Of a DNA stretch of 64,000 nucleotides, positions 34,792-44,771 are shown one piece after another (position 1 is the stretch's first letter; every line of letters starts with the position of its first letter). The notes beneath the pieces are model-generated. The model searched no databases, had not been told where the DNA came from, and saw nothing but the letters and a program-made list of their open reading frames with translations. Origin of the DNA: an uncultured Marinoscillum sp. (GTDB lineage: Bacteria > Bacteroidota > Bacteroidia > Cytophagales > MED-G16). The translations under genes and the position numbers were made by a program. Where the stretch lies: positions 1 to 64,000 of the forward strand of contig CACOFQ010000007.1 of NCBI GenBank assembly GCA_902626505.1. The letters run 5' to 3'.

Positions 34792-36548
34792 TATTTAGGT
34801 AAAATTTTAAAATCATCTACCTTATATATTTTTACATTTTGATTATCATTAAATTCTAAATAATAAGGGTTTGAAAGTAAATTAGTTTCAATTAATTTTT
34901 CATTTCTTAATCCAAATTGAAAATAGTTTCCATAGTTATTATTAATTTTTATAATCATGTTAATTAAATCATAACCTACTAAAAAATTGTAGGAAATTTT
35001 TCTATTGTAATCTGACATGAAAAAATTATTTAATTTTTTAAATGATTCATTTTCTTTTTCAAAAAAAGTTGTTCCGATCATTCTTACATCGAGGTTTTGA
35101 AATTGATCCACAGAAATAACATTATAATCTAGCCATTCAGTATATCCTATTATTGGAATTGTATCATTTCTTATATCTAAGGCACTAATTGCATTTGAAG
35201 CAAATAAAGAATTTTTTGAAGAAACAAAAATATGACCTATACTATCATCCTCAATAAAAAATTTCTCAGTATACATGTATGTTGTATCTAATTTATCAAT
35301 ACCTCTACCCTCTTTTATAACTATTTTAGGAACATTTGATAATGTATCAAATAATGAGTCAGAAAGAATATATTCATATTTACTAGCTAATGAGTCTAAT
35401 ATTAGTCTTGAATCTTCAAAACTAACAGACTTACTATAAATTATATTAAAATTACTTGAATCTAATTTTTGTTTATATAATGATGCAATTAATGAATCTT
35501 GATAATTATTTTCATAGAATATTAATACATTTTTATTTTTTGAAAAATTATTTATAGAATAATCTGCTGTCTGTTTAGCAATAGTATTTATAGAAGGTTT
35601 GAATAAAAAACTATAATTATTATCATCAATAATTTTATTATTAGATGATAAAGGATTAATCATTAAAACTTTTTTTTCTAAACAAAACTGCTTGACAATT
35701 TCTATAGGTTTACTATATAAAGGACCTATAATTAAATCTACATTATCTAAACTCCCATCCTCTATTAATTTTTTAATTGTATCTGGATTTCTTTTAGTAT
35801 CAAAAGAAAGTATTTCAATATTTGTACTGATAGAATCATTATTTTTAAAACCATAATTTATACCAGTATAAAGATCCATTATAAAATCATTTTTCTTAAT
35901 AAATGTATTGTTTTCTATTCCTTCAAACATAAATGGAAGTAGAACTGCTATTTTAAAATTTGATTTTTTTGATATAAAGAGATCCTCAGACTCTACAATT
36001 TTTAATATTTTATTTATTTCTTCAATTACACTAGAATCTAAATATTCTTTAAGAAGAAATCTACCATAATACTTAGCTACAGATTTATTTTTTGGATATA
36101 ATTCATAATAATCATATAATTTAGAGGATGATATTTTTTCCAAAAAAGGATCAATATCAGGATATAAAATTTCTTTAATTTCAGAATTATTTAATTCAGA
36201 AAAATTTATAAGAGCATTGTCAAAATTATTTGTTTTTAAATCAACTTTGATCTGCCAATAATAAACTTCGTCTATTTGGGACCAATTTGGATATATAGCA
36301 ATTATCTCTTTAAAATAGTTTTCTGACTTATCATATGAACTAAGTTTGTATTCTGATACTCCTTTATAAAAAACAGCATAAGGATAAAATTCATTTTTTT
36401 TATCTATCTGATGATTATATTCACTTATTATTGAATATTTTTCTTCGATAAATAAGCGTTTTAGTTTAATAAATTCAGAATAATTAGTTTGAGAAAATAA
36501 GTTGGAAGAAAAAAAGAAAAACAAAATTAGTAGATTAAAATATTTCAT
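34788..36548 (-). CDS. TPR plus periplasmic-binding-protein-fold exported protein
   Basis: A 586-residue exported protein with a signal peptide ending near 'NLFSQ' (residue 20). Residues 30-190 look like tetratricopeptide-type helices ('YPYAVFYKGVSEYKLSSYDKSENYF'-like repeats). From about residue 198 ('FKIAVLLPFMFEG') the protein has a type I periplasmic-binding fold, with 'DLIIGPLYS'. This arrangement resembles LpoA, a lipoprotein activator of penicillin-binding proteins, but no lipobox is present and the resemblance is only architectural. Related proteins sit beside guaA in other Flavobacteriia, as this one does, 1 base after it. Confidence 0.75.
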   Translation of the reverse strand: MKYFNLLILFFFFSSNLFSQTNYSEFIKLKRLFIEEKYSIISEYNHQIDKKNEFYPYAVFYKGVSEYKLSSYDKSENYFKEIIAIYPNWSQIDEVYYWQIKVDLKTNNFDNALINFSELNNSEIKEILYPDIDPFLEKISSSKLYDYYELYPKNKSVAKYYGRFLLKEYLDSSVIEEINKILKIVESEDLFISKKSNFKIAVLLPFMFEGIENNTFIKKNDFIMDLYTGINYGFKNNDSISTNIEILSFDTKRNPDTIKKLIEDGSLDNVDLIIGPLYSKPIEIVKQFCLEKKVLMINPLSSNNKIIDDNNYSFLFKPSINTIAKQTADYSINNFSKNKNVLIFYENNYQDSLIASLYKQKLDSSNFNIIYSKSVSFEDSRLILDSLASKYEYILSDSLFDTLSNVPKIVIKEGRGIDKLDTTYMYTEKFFIEDDSIGHIFVSSKNSLFASNAISALDIRNDTIPIIGYTEWLDYNVISVDQFQNLDVRMIGTTFFEKENESFKKLNNFFMSDYNRKISYNFLVGYDLINMIIKINNNYGNYFQFGLRNEKLIETNLLSNPYYLEFNDNQNVKIYKVDDFKILPKY

Positions 36549-36549
36549 A

Positions 36550-38076
36550 TTATTCCCATTCTATAGTGGCAGGAGGTTTAGATGAAACATCATAAACTAC
36601 TCTATTTATTCCTTTTACTTTATTAATTATATTATTTGAAACTTCAGCAAGAAATTCATTTGGTAATCTTGACCAATCAGCTGTCATTCCATCTAAACTA
36701 GTAACTGCTCTTAAAACAACTGTATATTCATAAGTCCTTTCATCTCCCATTACACCAACTGATTTAACAGGCAATAAAATAGTCGCAGCTTGCCATACTT
36801 TATCATATAGATTTTCTTTAATTAATGAAGAAATATAAATATCATCTGCATCTTGAAGTAAATTTACTTTTTCTTCAGTAATCTCACCTAAAATTCTTAT
36901 TCCTAATCCCGGACCTGGAAATGGATGCCTTTTCAAAATATGTTTTGGAATATTTAATTGATGACCAACTTTTCTAACCTCATCTTTAAATAATAAGTTT
37001 AATGGCTCAATAATTTTTAAATTCATTTTTTCTGGTAATCCACCTACATTATGATGTGATTTTATAGTGGCTGATGGCCCATTCACAGATACTGACTCAA
37101 TAACATCTGGATATATTGTACCTTGAGCTAACCATTTTATATCTCCAATCTTTTTCGCTTCTTTCTCAAAAACTTTAATAAAATTTTTCCCAATTGATTT
37201 TCTTTTATCTTCAGGATCAATTTTACCAACTAATCCTTCATAAAAAATAATTTTTGCGTCTACTCCAATAACATTTAATCCTAAATTTTTATATGAAGAT
37301 AAAACAGTTGAAAACTCATCTTTTCTCAATAAACCATTATCCACAAAAACACAAAAAAGATTTTTACCTATCGCCTTATGTATTAACATAGCAGCCACAC
37401 TTGAATCAACACCTCCAGACAGACCTAAGACTACTTTATCATCTTTGACTGTATCCCTTATTCTTTGAATTGTATATTCAATAAATCTTTCGGAGTTCCA
37501 AGATTGAGAACAACCACAAATTTTTACAGTGAAATTATCTAATATTTTTCTACCAAAAGCAGAGTGAGTTACTTCAGGATGAAATTGTAATCCAAAATAA
37601 TTTTTCTTTGTAAGATGGTAAGAAGTTATTTTGACATCTTTAGTACTAGCTAAAACTTGAAATGAGTCATTAATTTCAGTTATTGAATCACCATGACTCA
37701 TCCATACGTCAGAATCTAATTCTACTCCATTCATCAAAAGACTATCAGAATCAACATAAGATAACTTAGCTCTTCCATATTCTCTAATTTCTGATTTAGC
37801 CACAACACAATCATTTTCTTTTGCTATTAATTGTGCTCCATAACAAATACCTAAAACTGGCAAATTATTAAATGATTCAAAATTAATTTTGGGTGAATCT
37901 TTATCGTGAACAGAGAAAGGGCTTCCTGATAAAATTATACCAACGTATTCTGAACTTATTTCTGGGATTTTATTGAAGGGAAAAATTTCACAATAAATAT
38001 TAAGCTCTCTAATTCTTCTTGCAATAAGTTGGGTATACTGTGATCCAAAATCAAGAATTAAAATCTTTTCTTCCAT
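36550..38076 (-). CDS. guaA: GMP synthase (glutamine-hydrolysing)
   Basis: A 508-residue enzyme that aminates XMP to GMP. The N-terminal glutamine amidotransferase has its nucleophile Cys78 in 'LGICYGAQ' and the His-Glu pair in 'QFHPEVTHS'. The ATP-pyrophosphatase loop '[11 protein letters not shown]' follows near residue 221, and the C-terminus ends in the expected 'PPATIEWE'. A TAATTTTG -7-like element lies just upstream (38080-38087, minus strand), which would leave almost no leader. It is the first gene of the guaA-binding protein pair. Confidence 0.98.
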   Translation of the reverse strand: MEEKILILDFGSQYTQLIARRIRELNIYCEIFPFNKIPEISSEYVGIILSGSPFSVHDKDSPKINFESFNNLPVLGICYGAQLIAKENDCVVAKSEIREYGRAKLSYVDSDSLLMNGVELDSDVWMSHGDSITEINDSFQVLASTKDVKITSYHLTKKNYFGLQFHPEVTHSAFGRKILDNFTVKICGCSQSWNSERFIEYTIQRIRDTVKDDKVVLGLSGGVDSSVAAMLIHKAIGKNLFCVFVDNGLLRKDEFSTVLSSYKNLGLNVIGVDAKIIFYEGLVGKIDPEDKRKSIGKNFIKVFEKEAKKIGDIKWLAQGTIYPDVIESVSVNGPSATIKSHHNVGGLPEKMNLKIIEPLNLLFKDEVRKVGHQLNIPKHILKRHPFPGPGLGIRILGEITEEKVNLLQDADDIYISSLIKENLYDKVWQAATILLPVKSVGVMGDERTYEYTVVLRAVTSLDGMTADWSRLPNEFLAEVSNNIINKVKGINRVVYDVSSKPPATIEWE

Positions 38077-38173
38077 CTACAAAATTAAACTTAGGATTTA
38101 TAATAGACTAATTAAATCTATATTTTGTAATTTAGTTATAATGAACTATTTATTAATAATTTATAGATAAACT

Positions 38174-38881
38174 ATGGGAAGAGCATTTGAATATAGAAGG
38201 GCTGCAAAAGAAAAAAGATGGGATAAAATGTCTAAAGTTTTTCCTAAACTCTCAAAAGCAATAACGGTAGCTGCAAAAGAAGGTGGAAGTGATCCTGAAA
38301 TGAACTTTAAATTAAGAGCTGCAATCCAAAATGCAAAAGCTGAAAATATGCCCAAAGACAATATTGACTCTGCAATTAAAAGAGCATCAGATAAAGAATT
38401 AAAAGATTATATAGAACAAACTTTCGAAGGAAAGGGACCTCATGGAGTTTTAGTTATTCTTGAAACAGCAACAGATAATGTAATAAGAACTACTGCAAAT
38501 GTTAAGTCATATTTTAATAAAGCTGAAGGTAGCCTAGTAGCATCAGGATCTTTGGAATATATGTTTCAAAGAAAGGCTGTTTTTCATATAGAAAAAGAAG
38601 GCCTAAACTATGAAGAAATTGAATTGTTTTTAATTGATCATGGACTTGAAGAAATAGAAGTGCAAGAAAATGAAATTGTTATCTATGGAGATTATACTTC
38701 TTATGGAAATATTAATAAAGGTTTATCAGAGTTAGACATAAAACCAACTAAATCATTACTAAAAAGAATCCCAACAAGTCCAATTAACTTTAGTGAAGAA
38801 CAATTAAATGAAATTGAGAAAATGCTTGATAAAATGGAAGATGATGAAGATGTTCAATATGTCTTTACAAATATTAACTAG
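38174..38881 (+). CDS. yebC: YebC/PmpR family regulatory or translation-related protein
   Basis: A 235-residue member of the YebC/TACO1 family, with the typical opening '[12 protein letters not shown]', the '[15 protein letters not shown]' block and 'YEGKGPHGV'-type centre ('[14 protein letters not shown]'). Members have been described as transcription regulators and as factors that help ribosomes through proline stretches. It is 4 bases upstream of murB, with which it is likely co-transcribed. Confidence 0.95.
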   Translation: MGRAFEYRRAAKEKRWDKMSKVFPKLSKAITVAAKEGGSDPEMNFKLRAAIQNAKAENMPKDNIDSAIKRASDKELKDYIEQTFEGKGPHGVLVILETATDNVIRTTANVKSYFNKAEGSLVASGSLEYMFQRKAVFHIEKEGLNYEEIELFLIDHGLEEIEVQENEIVIYGDYTSYGNINKGLSELDIKPTKSLLKRIPTSPINFSEEQLNEIEKMLDKMEDDEDVQYVFTNIN

Positions 38882-38884
38882 TAT

Positions 38885-39886
38885 ATGAATATTAAAAAAA
38901 ACTATTCTCTATTAAATTATAATTCATTTTGTGTAGATCATAGCACCCATTATTTTATTGAAATAGAGAATAAAAATCAAATTTTTAGCTTTTTAAAAGA
39001 TAAGAAGTATTTTAAAATAGATAAATTAATTTTAGGTGGAGGTTCAAACATTTTATTCACAAAAGATTTTACTGGTGTAGTTTTATTCAATAAAATAAAA
39101 GGAATCACTAAGATAAAAGAGGATGAAAATCATATTTATTTAAGAGTTGGATCTGGTGAAAACTGGGATAAATTCGTATCATTTTGTGTTAATAACAATT
39201 ATTATGGTATTGAAAATTTATCACTTATTCCGGGATCAGTTGGCGCTGCACCTATTCAAAATATTGGAGCATATGGAGTTGAAGTTAAATCATTTATTGA
39301 AAATGTCAATGGTATATTTTTAGATGATTCAAATGAAAAACAATTTGATAAGAACTCATGTTTATTTGAATATAGGAATAGTATTTTTAAAAGAAGCCTT
39401 AAAAATAAATTTTTCATTACCTCTGTTGATTTCAAACTAAATAAAAAAGAAAATTATAACCTTTCATATAAAGACTTCAAAGAGATAGACATAGATATAA
39501 TTACATTAAAAAATTTGAGAGAAAAAATAATAGAAATTAGAAACTCTAAGTTACCAAATCCATCAGAAATTGGTAATGCAGGAAGTTTTTTTAAAAATCC
39601 TTTAGTGAAAATAGACACTATAGAAAAAATTAAGATGAATTATGATGATTTTATATATTTTAAAGATAATGGTAGATATAAAATTCCAGCAGCTTGGTTA
39701 ATTGAAAAATGTGGATGGAAAGGATATAAAAGTAACAATATAGGTGTTTATGAAAAACATGCACTGGTATTAGTAAATTACGGAGAATCAAAGGGAAAAA
39801 AAATAAAAAGATTATCAGAAAAGATAATTGAAGATGTTAATAATAAATTTGAAATTAAATTAGAGTCTGAAGTAAATATTATCTAG
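38885..39886 (+). CDS. murB: UDP-N-acetylenolpyruvoylglucosamine reductase
   Basis: A 333-residue flavoenzyme that makes UDP-MurNAc, an early peptidoglycan step. FAD-binding 'LGGGSNILFT' (near residue 50), 'PIQNIGAYGVE', the catalytic 'GNAGSFFKNP' (Ser as proton donor) and the type I C-terminal 'AAWLIEKCGWKG' block are all present. It follows yebC by 3 bases and ends against the convergent dehydrogenase gene. Confidence 0.96.
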   Translation: MNIKKNYSLLNYNSFCVDHSTHYFIEIENKNQIFSFLKDKKYFKIDKLILGGGSNILFTKDFTGVVLFNKIKGITKIKEDENHIYLRVGSGENWDKFVSFCVNNNYYGIENLSLIPGSVGAAPIQNIGAYGVEVKSFIENVNGIFLDDSNEKQFDKNSCLFEYRNSIFKRSLKNKFFITSVDFKLNKKENYNLSYKDFKEIDIDIITLKNLREKIIEIRNSKLPNPSEIGNAGSFFKNPLVKIDTIEKIKMNYDDFIYFKDNGRYKIPAAWLIEKCGWKGYKSNNIGVYEKHALVLVNYGESKGKKIKRLSEKIIEDVNNKFEIKLESEVNII

Positions 39887-41035
39887 CTACCCTTCATATG
39901 ATACTCTATAAATTGCGTCAGCATAGTCATCTGAAATTAACATTGAACCATCATCTAATATTACAACATCAACTGGTCTACCCCATGCCTCTTGCTCATC
40001 CTCATTTAACCAACCATAAATAAATGGCTCATAACCTACTGATTTAGAATTTTCAATTTTAACTCTTGTTATTCTATAACCTATTTTTCTTGATCTATTC
40101 CATGACCCATGTTCTGCAATAAAAATATCACCATTGTATTCTTGAGGAAACATATTTCCAGTATAAAATTTTAATCCTAGAGGAGCAACATGAGGTCCAA
40201 GATTCTGAACAGGTTTTATAAAATCTTCGCATGGAAATTTTGATCCAAATTCAGGATCTGAAATATCATTACCATGACAGTAAGGATATCCAAAATGTTG
40301 GTTAGGCTTTTGAACTTTATTGAGTTCGCATGGAGGATAATTATCACCAAGCATATCTCTTCCATTATCAGTAAACCACATTTCTCCTGTTTCTGGATGC
40401 CAAGTAAAACCAACAGTATTTCTTACTCCATGAGCATATATTTCCTTTTCTGATCCATCAGGATTCATTCTAGTTATAGATGAATAAATTTCATCTTTAC
40501 TCTCACATATGTTACATGGTGCACCTACTGGTACATACAGTTTTCCGTCAGGCCCAAAAGAGATATATTTCCAACCATGATGTCTATCAGAAGGGTAATC
40601 ATCTGATATTAAAATTGGTTCTTCAGGATAATCTCCAAATTTATCTATGAAATCAAGATTCTCTTCAATATTTTTAAAGACCCATATTTTATTAACCTCC
40701 GCTACATATAAATCACCATTATGAAATGCTACCCCATTTGGCATATTTTTAAGTTTGTCAGTTACAAGATATTTTTTATCAATAATATTATCACCATCTG
40801 TGTCTTTTAAAGCAAATATGTTATCAGCTCTTCTATTACCAACAAATACTGTTCCTGAAGGACTTACTGACATCGACCTGGCATTTTCTATATCAGAAGC
40901 GTAAACTTCTATTTTAAAACCCTCTGGTAAAGTTAGATCAGCTAACTGAGTTTTCAAGTCCAACTTATCTTCATTGAAAATTGATATTGAGTTTGAGAAA
41001 ATAAAGATAAATGTTAAAAGTATTGCTTTGGTCAT
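39887..41035 (-). CDS. Secreted PQQ-type sugar (glucose/sorbosone) dehydrogenase-like protein
   Basis: A 382-residue exported protein with a signal peptide (about residues 1-20) and a six-bladed propeller of the soluble aldose sugar dehydrogenase family: 'LPEGFKIEVYAS' at the start, 'HHGWKYISFGPDGKLYVPVG', 'HGVRNTVGFTWHPETG' and 'MWFTDNGRD'. Such proteins oxidise sugars in the periplasm with PQQ. Many homologues lack proven activity, and no PQQ synthesis genes are in this window. It diverges from the Na+/sugar symporter gene, which hints at a shared sugar theme. Confidence 0.87.
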   Translation of the reverse strand: MTKAILLTFIFIFSNSISIFNEDKLDLKTQLADLTLPEGFKIEVYASDIENARSMSVSPSGTVFVGNRRADNIFALKDTDGDNIIDKKYLVTDKLKNMPNGVAFHNGDLYVAEVNKIWVFKNIEENLDFIDKFGDYPEEPILISDDYPSDRHHGWKYISFGPDGKLYVPVGAPCNICESKDEIYSSITRMNPDGSEKEIYAHGVRNTVGFTWHPETGEMWFTDNGRDMLGDNYPPCELNKVQKPNQHFGYPYCHGNDISDPEFGSKFPCEDFIKPVQNLGPHVAPLGLKFYTGNMFPQEYNGDIFIAEHGSWNRSRKIGYRITRVKIENSKSVGYEPFIYGWLNEDEQEAWGRPVDVVILDDGSMLISDDYADAIYRVSYEG

Positions 41036-41109
41036 TTTTAATAATTTTAGAGTTTTAATCTAGTTCAAATAAATATTAAGTATTAAATTAAATAAACTAA
41101 TCTAAACTA

Positions 41110-42807
41110 ATGGAAAATATTGACATTATTGTTTTTATAAGTTACTGTATAGTTATACTATCAATTGGCTTATATGTTTCACGAGATAAGAAAGGATCTG
41201 GAAAAAGTGCTGAGGATTATTTTTTAGCTGGAAAATCATTACCATGGTGGGCAATTGGAGCATCATTAATAGCTGCAAATATATCTGCCGAACAATTTGT
41301 TGCTATGAATGGATCTGGTTTCGCATTGGGACTAGCTATTGCTACATATGAATGGATGGCTGCAGTAACATTGCTAGTTGTTGGTAAATTCTTCTTGCCT
41401 ATTTACATAGAAAAAAAAATATACACTATTCCCGAATTTGTCAAAAAAAGATATAGTAATAATTTAAAAACCATTCTAGCAATATTTTGGATAAGTTTAT
41501 TTGTGTTTGTTAATCTAACTACAGTTATGTATTTAGGTGGTAAGGCTATGGATACAATTTTTGGATCAGGTGATGGAAGCTTAATTACAACAAGCATTAT
41601 TGGACTAAGTTTATTTGCATTAACTTATTCAGTTTGGGGAGGATTATCAGCAGTTGCATGGACTGATGTTGTTCAAGTTATAATTTTAATTTTAGGAGGA
41701 ATTTTAATGACTGGCATTGCCTTATCTTATGTTACGCCGGGTGGTGGTATAATTGACGGACTATCATACGTATATAATGCTGTACCTGAAAGGTTTTCTA
41801 TGATTTTAGAAAAAGGAGAAATCATAACTCCTGATGGAAGAGATGCATACTTTGACCTACCAGGAATAGCTGTTCTTGTAGGTGGTATGTGGATAGCAAA
41901 CACCTATTATTGGGGATTTAATCAATATATTATACAAAGAACATTTGCAGCTAAAAGTTTGGCTGAAGCTCAAAAAGGTATTGCTTTTGCGGCTTTTTTA
42001 AAGCTGATAATACCAATTTTTGTAGTTCTTCCTGGAATAATTGCATATGTTATAAATCTTGATCCAGCTACCGGTGAATTAATTAAAACCCTCCCAGAAG
42101 GATTCACATCCTCTGATGGTAGAATCTTGAATGATAATGCAGCACCTTGGTTAATTAAAAATTATATACCAGTTGGTATTAAAGGTTTAATATTAGCAGC
42201 CTTAGCTGCTGCTATTGTATCATCACTAGCATCTATGTTAAATTCAACTTCTACTATTTTTACCATGGATATATATAAAGAATATATAAATAAAAATGCA
42301 TCAGATAAAAAATTAGTTGCTGTTGGTAGAATTGTTGTTATAGTTGCTTTATTTGTGGCAATGTTAATTGCTCCAGCTTTTGGTAATTTAGGTCAGGTAT
42401 TTCAAGCAATTCAAGAATATACTGGTGTTGTAAGTCCAGGTATATTAGCTGTCTTTATTTTAGGTCTTTTCTATAAAAAAGCTACTAATAATGCAGCCAT
42501 TTGGGGTATACTTTTATCAATACCTGTTGCGATGTACTTTAAAGTAGTTCCTAAGGGATGGATTGAGTTTATGCCTTCTTTTTCTCAGGGAATTTTCATT
42601 GGAGAAATTCCATTCCTCCACCAGATGGGAATAACATTTTTAATTACTATATTTATTATTTATGTAATAAGCTTTATTGAGGGTAATGAAGATGATCCTA
42701 AAGGAATAAAACTATCAAGTAAGTTATTTGAAACTAGACCTTCATTTAATATTCCAGCATTTGCCGTATTAATAATTACTGCAATACTCTACTCTATGTT
42801 TTGGTAA
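41110..42807 (+). CDS. vSGLT-like sodium/sugar symporter
   Basis: A 565-residue SSS-family transporter with about 14 helices. The first 150 residues, with 'FLAGKSLPWWAIGASLIAAN' and 'ISAEQFVAMNGSGFALGLAI', closely follow the Vibrio Na+/galactose transporter vSGLT. The Na+ site on helix 8 ('SSLASMLNSTSTIFTMDIY') is intact. It should import a hexose or pentose with Na+; xylose for the xylAB pathway is a possible but unproven substrate. A 50-residue membrane protein gene follows 13 bases after its stop. Confidence 0.93.
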   Translation: MENIDIIVFISYCIVILSIGLYVSRDKKGSGKSAEDYFLAGKSLPWWAIGASLIAANISAEQFVAMNGSGFALGLAIATYEWMAAVTLLVVGKFFLPIYIEKKIYTIPEFVKKRYSNNLKTILAIFWISLFVFVNLTTVMYLGGKAMDTIFGSGDGSLITTSIIGLSLFALTYSVWGGLSAVAWTDVVQVIILILGGILMTGIALSYVTPGGGIIDGLSYVYNAVPERFSMILEKGEIITPDGRDAYFDLPGIAVLVGGMWIANTYYWGFNQYIIQRTFAAKSLAEAQKGIAFAAFLKLIIPIFVVLPGIIAYVINLDPATGELIKTLPEGFTSSDGRILNDNAAPWLIKNYIPVGIKGLILAALAAAIVSSLASMLNSTSTIFTMDIYKEYINKNASDKKLVAVGRIVVIVALFVAMLIAPAFGNLGQVFQAIQEYTGVVSPGILAVFILGLFYKKATNNAAIWGILLSIPVAMYFKVVPKGWIEFMPSFSQGIFIGEIPFLHQMGITFLITIFIIYVISFIEGNEDDPKGIKLSSKLFETRPSFNIPAFAVLIITAILYSMFW

Positions 42808-42820
42808 ATTTGTATTAAGT

Positions 42821-42973
42821 ATGAATAAAGTTTGGTTATCAATAGGATACATATCATCAGCTGCTCTTTTTGGTATGGGAATCTACAACTTGATTTATCA
42901 TAAAGAACTTTTACCTCAAATTTTTCTAGGGGTAATAATTTTTTTGATGGTTCAAAGAACTAAAAAGCTATAA
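42821..42973 (+). CDS. Small two-helix membrane protein, 50 residues
   Basis: An ATG at 42821 opens a 50-codon frame ending in TAA at 42973. The product has two hydrophobic segments (about residues 5-25 and 31-44), a His-Lys-Glu turn between them and a positively charged end ('QRTKKL'). It begins 13 bases after the vSGLT-like gene on the same strand, so it is probably translated from the same mRNA and may be an accessory or regulator of the transporter. No family is recognised. Its regular topology, not chance, is the main support. Confidence 0.6.
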   Translation: MNKVWLSIGYISSAALFGMGIYNLIYHKELLPQIFLGVIIFLMVQRTKKL

Positions 42974-42989
42974 ATTAAATTGGCTTATT

Positions 42990-43487
42990 TCAACACTTAT
43001 TTGGAGCTCTTAGCTTAAAAGTATCAAACTCTTCTTGATTGGATAATTCAAGTACTGAATCTGAAGTCCAAGTGCCTCCGAAACCAGATGTACCTGTGGT
43101 TTTTAACTTAATACTTCCACTTGAGCCATAAGTATATTCATACTTTCTATCAGGGGAATTAAATTGAACTGTAAATGCATTTTCATTATCTACTAGAATA
43201 GTATAACCACCACCCATTGATTTATCCTCATAACAATTTGCATTATTAGGATCAAGCAAATCATGATAAGAATAATTAACATTAAATTGGTTTGTAGTAA
43301 TCTTAAAATCAATAAAGTCAGTATTAGTTAAGTCTAAAACAGTATTATTATTAAAAATTGTATAAGATCCAGTTTCTTTAAAAATATTTGATATTAAATA
43401 TCTTTTGACAGAATCTGGTTCAGCTTCATCACTCTCTGAACATGAAAAAATGAGTAATGTTACAAATAAATAGAAGAAATTTTTCAT
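42990..43487 (-). CDS. Lipoprotein of unknown function
   Basis: A 165-residue lipoprotein with lipobox 'LLIFSC' (Cys16) and an acidic Ser-Glu-Ser-Asp-Glu stretch right after it, like the surface-export signal of Bacteroidota lipoproteins. The mature part is rich in Thr, Ser, Gly and aromatic residues, suggesting a beta-sandwich or small barrel, with Cys near residue 88 and at the last position (165), possibly a disulfide. No family is recognised. A 44-codon frame lies 10 bases upstream on the same strand. Confidence 0.75.
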   Translation of the reverse strand: MKNFFYLFVTLLIFSCSESDEAEPDSVKRYLISNIFKETGSYTIFNNNTVLDLTNTDFIDFKITTNQFNVNYSYHDLLDPNNANCYEDKSMGGGYTILVDNENAFTVQFNSPDRKYEYTYGSSGSIKLKTTGTSGFGGTWTSDSVLELSNQEEFDTFKLRAPNKC

Positions 43488-43497
43488 AGTATTATTA

Positions 43498-43632
43498 TTA
43501 GTTATTGTAAGTATTTAGTAGATGATAAATTAATAAGCCTGAAATAAGTCCTTTAACCCAACCTAAACAAGATGCTAATCTAGGATTTTTATCAACCCAT
43601 AACCATTTTCTTTTTAAATAATCTTTTATCAT
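43498..43632 (-). CDS. Possible small protein, 44 residues
   Basis: ATG at 43632 (minus strand) to TAA at 43498. The product starts with a basic, aromatic stretch ('KDYLKRKWLWVDKNPR') and continues into one hydrophobic helix ('CLGWVKGLISGLLIYHLL'), the layout of a single-span membrane peptide. It fills most of the 198-base gap between the lipoprotein and the DUF4442 gene and lies 10 bases upstream of the lipoprotein start. Codon choice matches its neighbours. No family is recognised, and it could still be a chance frame. Confidence 0.5.
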   Translation of the reverse strand: MIKDYLKRKWLWVDKNPRLASCLGWVKGLISGLLIYHLLNTYNN

Positions 43633-43685
43633 AATCTAAATTTAGTAATCTTTATTGAATTAAATTTCTAATTGAACAAAATAGA

Positions 43686-44198
43686 ATGAAAAGAAATCTC
43701 TCAAAATATCAAAAAAATCTTAGAAAGAGTTTTTTAAATCCATTTTCATTCTCATTATTTTTTTTATTTAATGTTCCAATGGTATGGTTATCTGGTATGA
43801 AACTTAAACATTTAGATACTAAAAAAGCTATTTCAAAAATTCCATTTAGGTTTTTTTATAGATGGCTGAATAAGAACCCATTCAAATCAATATATTTTGC
43901 AGTTCAATGTATTGGAGCAGAAATATCTACAGCTTCAATTGTAGCATTAGCAATAGAAGGTCATAAACCATCTTTCGCATATATTGTCACTAAAATGAGA
44001 TCAAAATATTTCAAGAAGGCAACTGGAACAACTACATTTACTTGTAACGATGGGGATAAAATATTTACTGCTGTTGATAAAGCATTAAAAACAAAAGAAG
44101 GTATAGAGATTGAAGCTAAAACTACAGGAACCTTAGATGATGGAACAATTGTTTCAGAGTTTCACTTTACTTGGTCAATTAAACAAAGAAAGAAATAA
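43686..44198 (+). CDS. DUF4442 (hotdog-fold thioesterase-like) protein
   Basis: A 170-residue protein similar to DUF4442 members, which share the hotdog fold of acyl-CoA thioesterases. Supporting blocks are 'WLNKNPFKSIYFAVQCIGAE', with the helix that carries the active-site region in thioesterases, and the strand pairs near 'GTTTFTCNDGD' and 'AKTTGTLDDGTIVSEFHF'. The substrate is unknown. It is 3 bases upstream of the nitroreductase gene, so the two may be expressed together. Confidence 0.8.
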   Translation: MKRNLSKYQKNLRKSFLNPFSFSLFFLFNVPMVWLSGMKLKHLDTKKAISKIPFRFFYRWLNKNPFKSIYFAVQCIGAEISTASIVALAIEGHKPSFAYIVTKMRSKYFKKATGTTTFTCNDGDKIFTAVDKALKTKEGIEIEAKTTGTLDDGTIVSEFHFTWSIKQRKK

Positions 44199-44201
44199 AT
44201 T

Positions 44202-44771
44202 ATGAGAATTATAGATGAGATAATTAATACTAGAAGAGCAATATATCCTAAACAGTTTACTGGAGAAAAAATATCAAAAAAAATAATTTTAAATATTCTA
44301 GAAAATGGGAATATGGCACCCTCACATAAATTGACACAACCTTGGTTCTTTAAAATTTTTTATTCTTCTTCAAAGAAAAATCTTGCAAATGAAATGATTA
44401 AAAAATATAAAGAATCTTCTTTAGAGTTAAAATCAAATGATATAAAAACAAAAAAAATATTTGATAAATGTAAACTTTCAGAATATATAATTGCGATATG
44501 TATGAGAAGAGATATAAATAATTCAATTCCTGAATGGGAAGAAATTGCTTCAACTGCGATGGCAGTTCAAAATATGTGGTTAACATGTGTCTCTTATGAA
44601 ATCGGTTGTTATTGGAGTTCTCCTAAATATGCAAATAAACTTTCTGAATTTCTAAATTTAGATAAAAATGAAAGGTGCTTAGGTTTTTTCTATTTAGGAA
44701 AGTTTAATCATAAAGATCAAAAATCTAAAAAAAGAAATAATATTGAAAGTAAAATAGAATGGTTTAAATAA
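44202..44771 (+). CDS. Nitroreductase-family flavoprotein
   Basis: A 189-residue FMN-dependent oxidoreductase. The N-terminal 'NTRRAIYPKQF' and 'ILENGNMAPSHKLTQPW' blocks bind FMN in this family, and 'ASTAMAVQNMWLTCVSYEIGCYWSS' is the typical central helix. Members reduce nitro compounds, quinones or enones with NAD(P)H; the natural substrate is not predictable. It lies 3 bases after the DUF4442 gene and abuts the convergent phosphoesterase gene with no gap. Confidence 0.93.
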   Translation: MRIIDEIINTRRAIYPKQFTGEKISKKIILNILENGNMAPSHKLTQPWFFKIFYSSSKKNLANEMIKKYKESSLELKSNDIKTKKIFDKCKLSEYIIAICMRRDINNSIPEWEEIASTAMAVQNMWLTCVSYEIGCYWSSPKYANKLSEFLNLDKNERCLGFFYLGKFNHKDQKSKKRNNIESKIEWFK

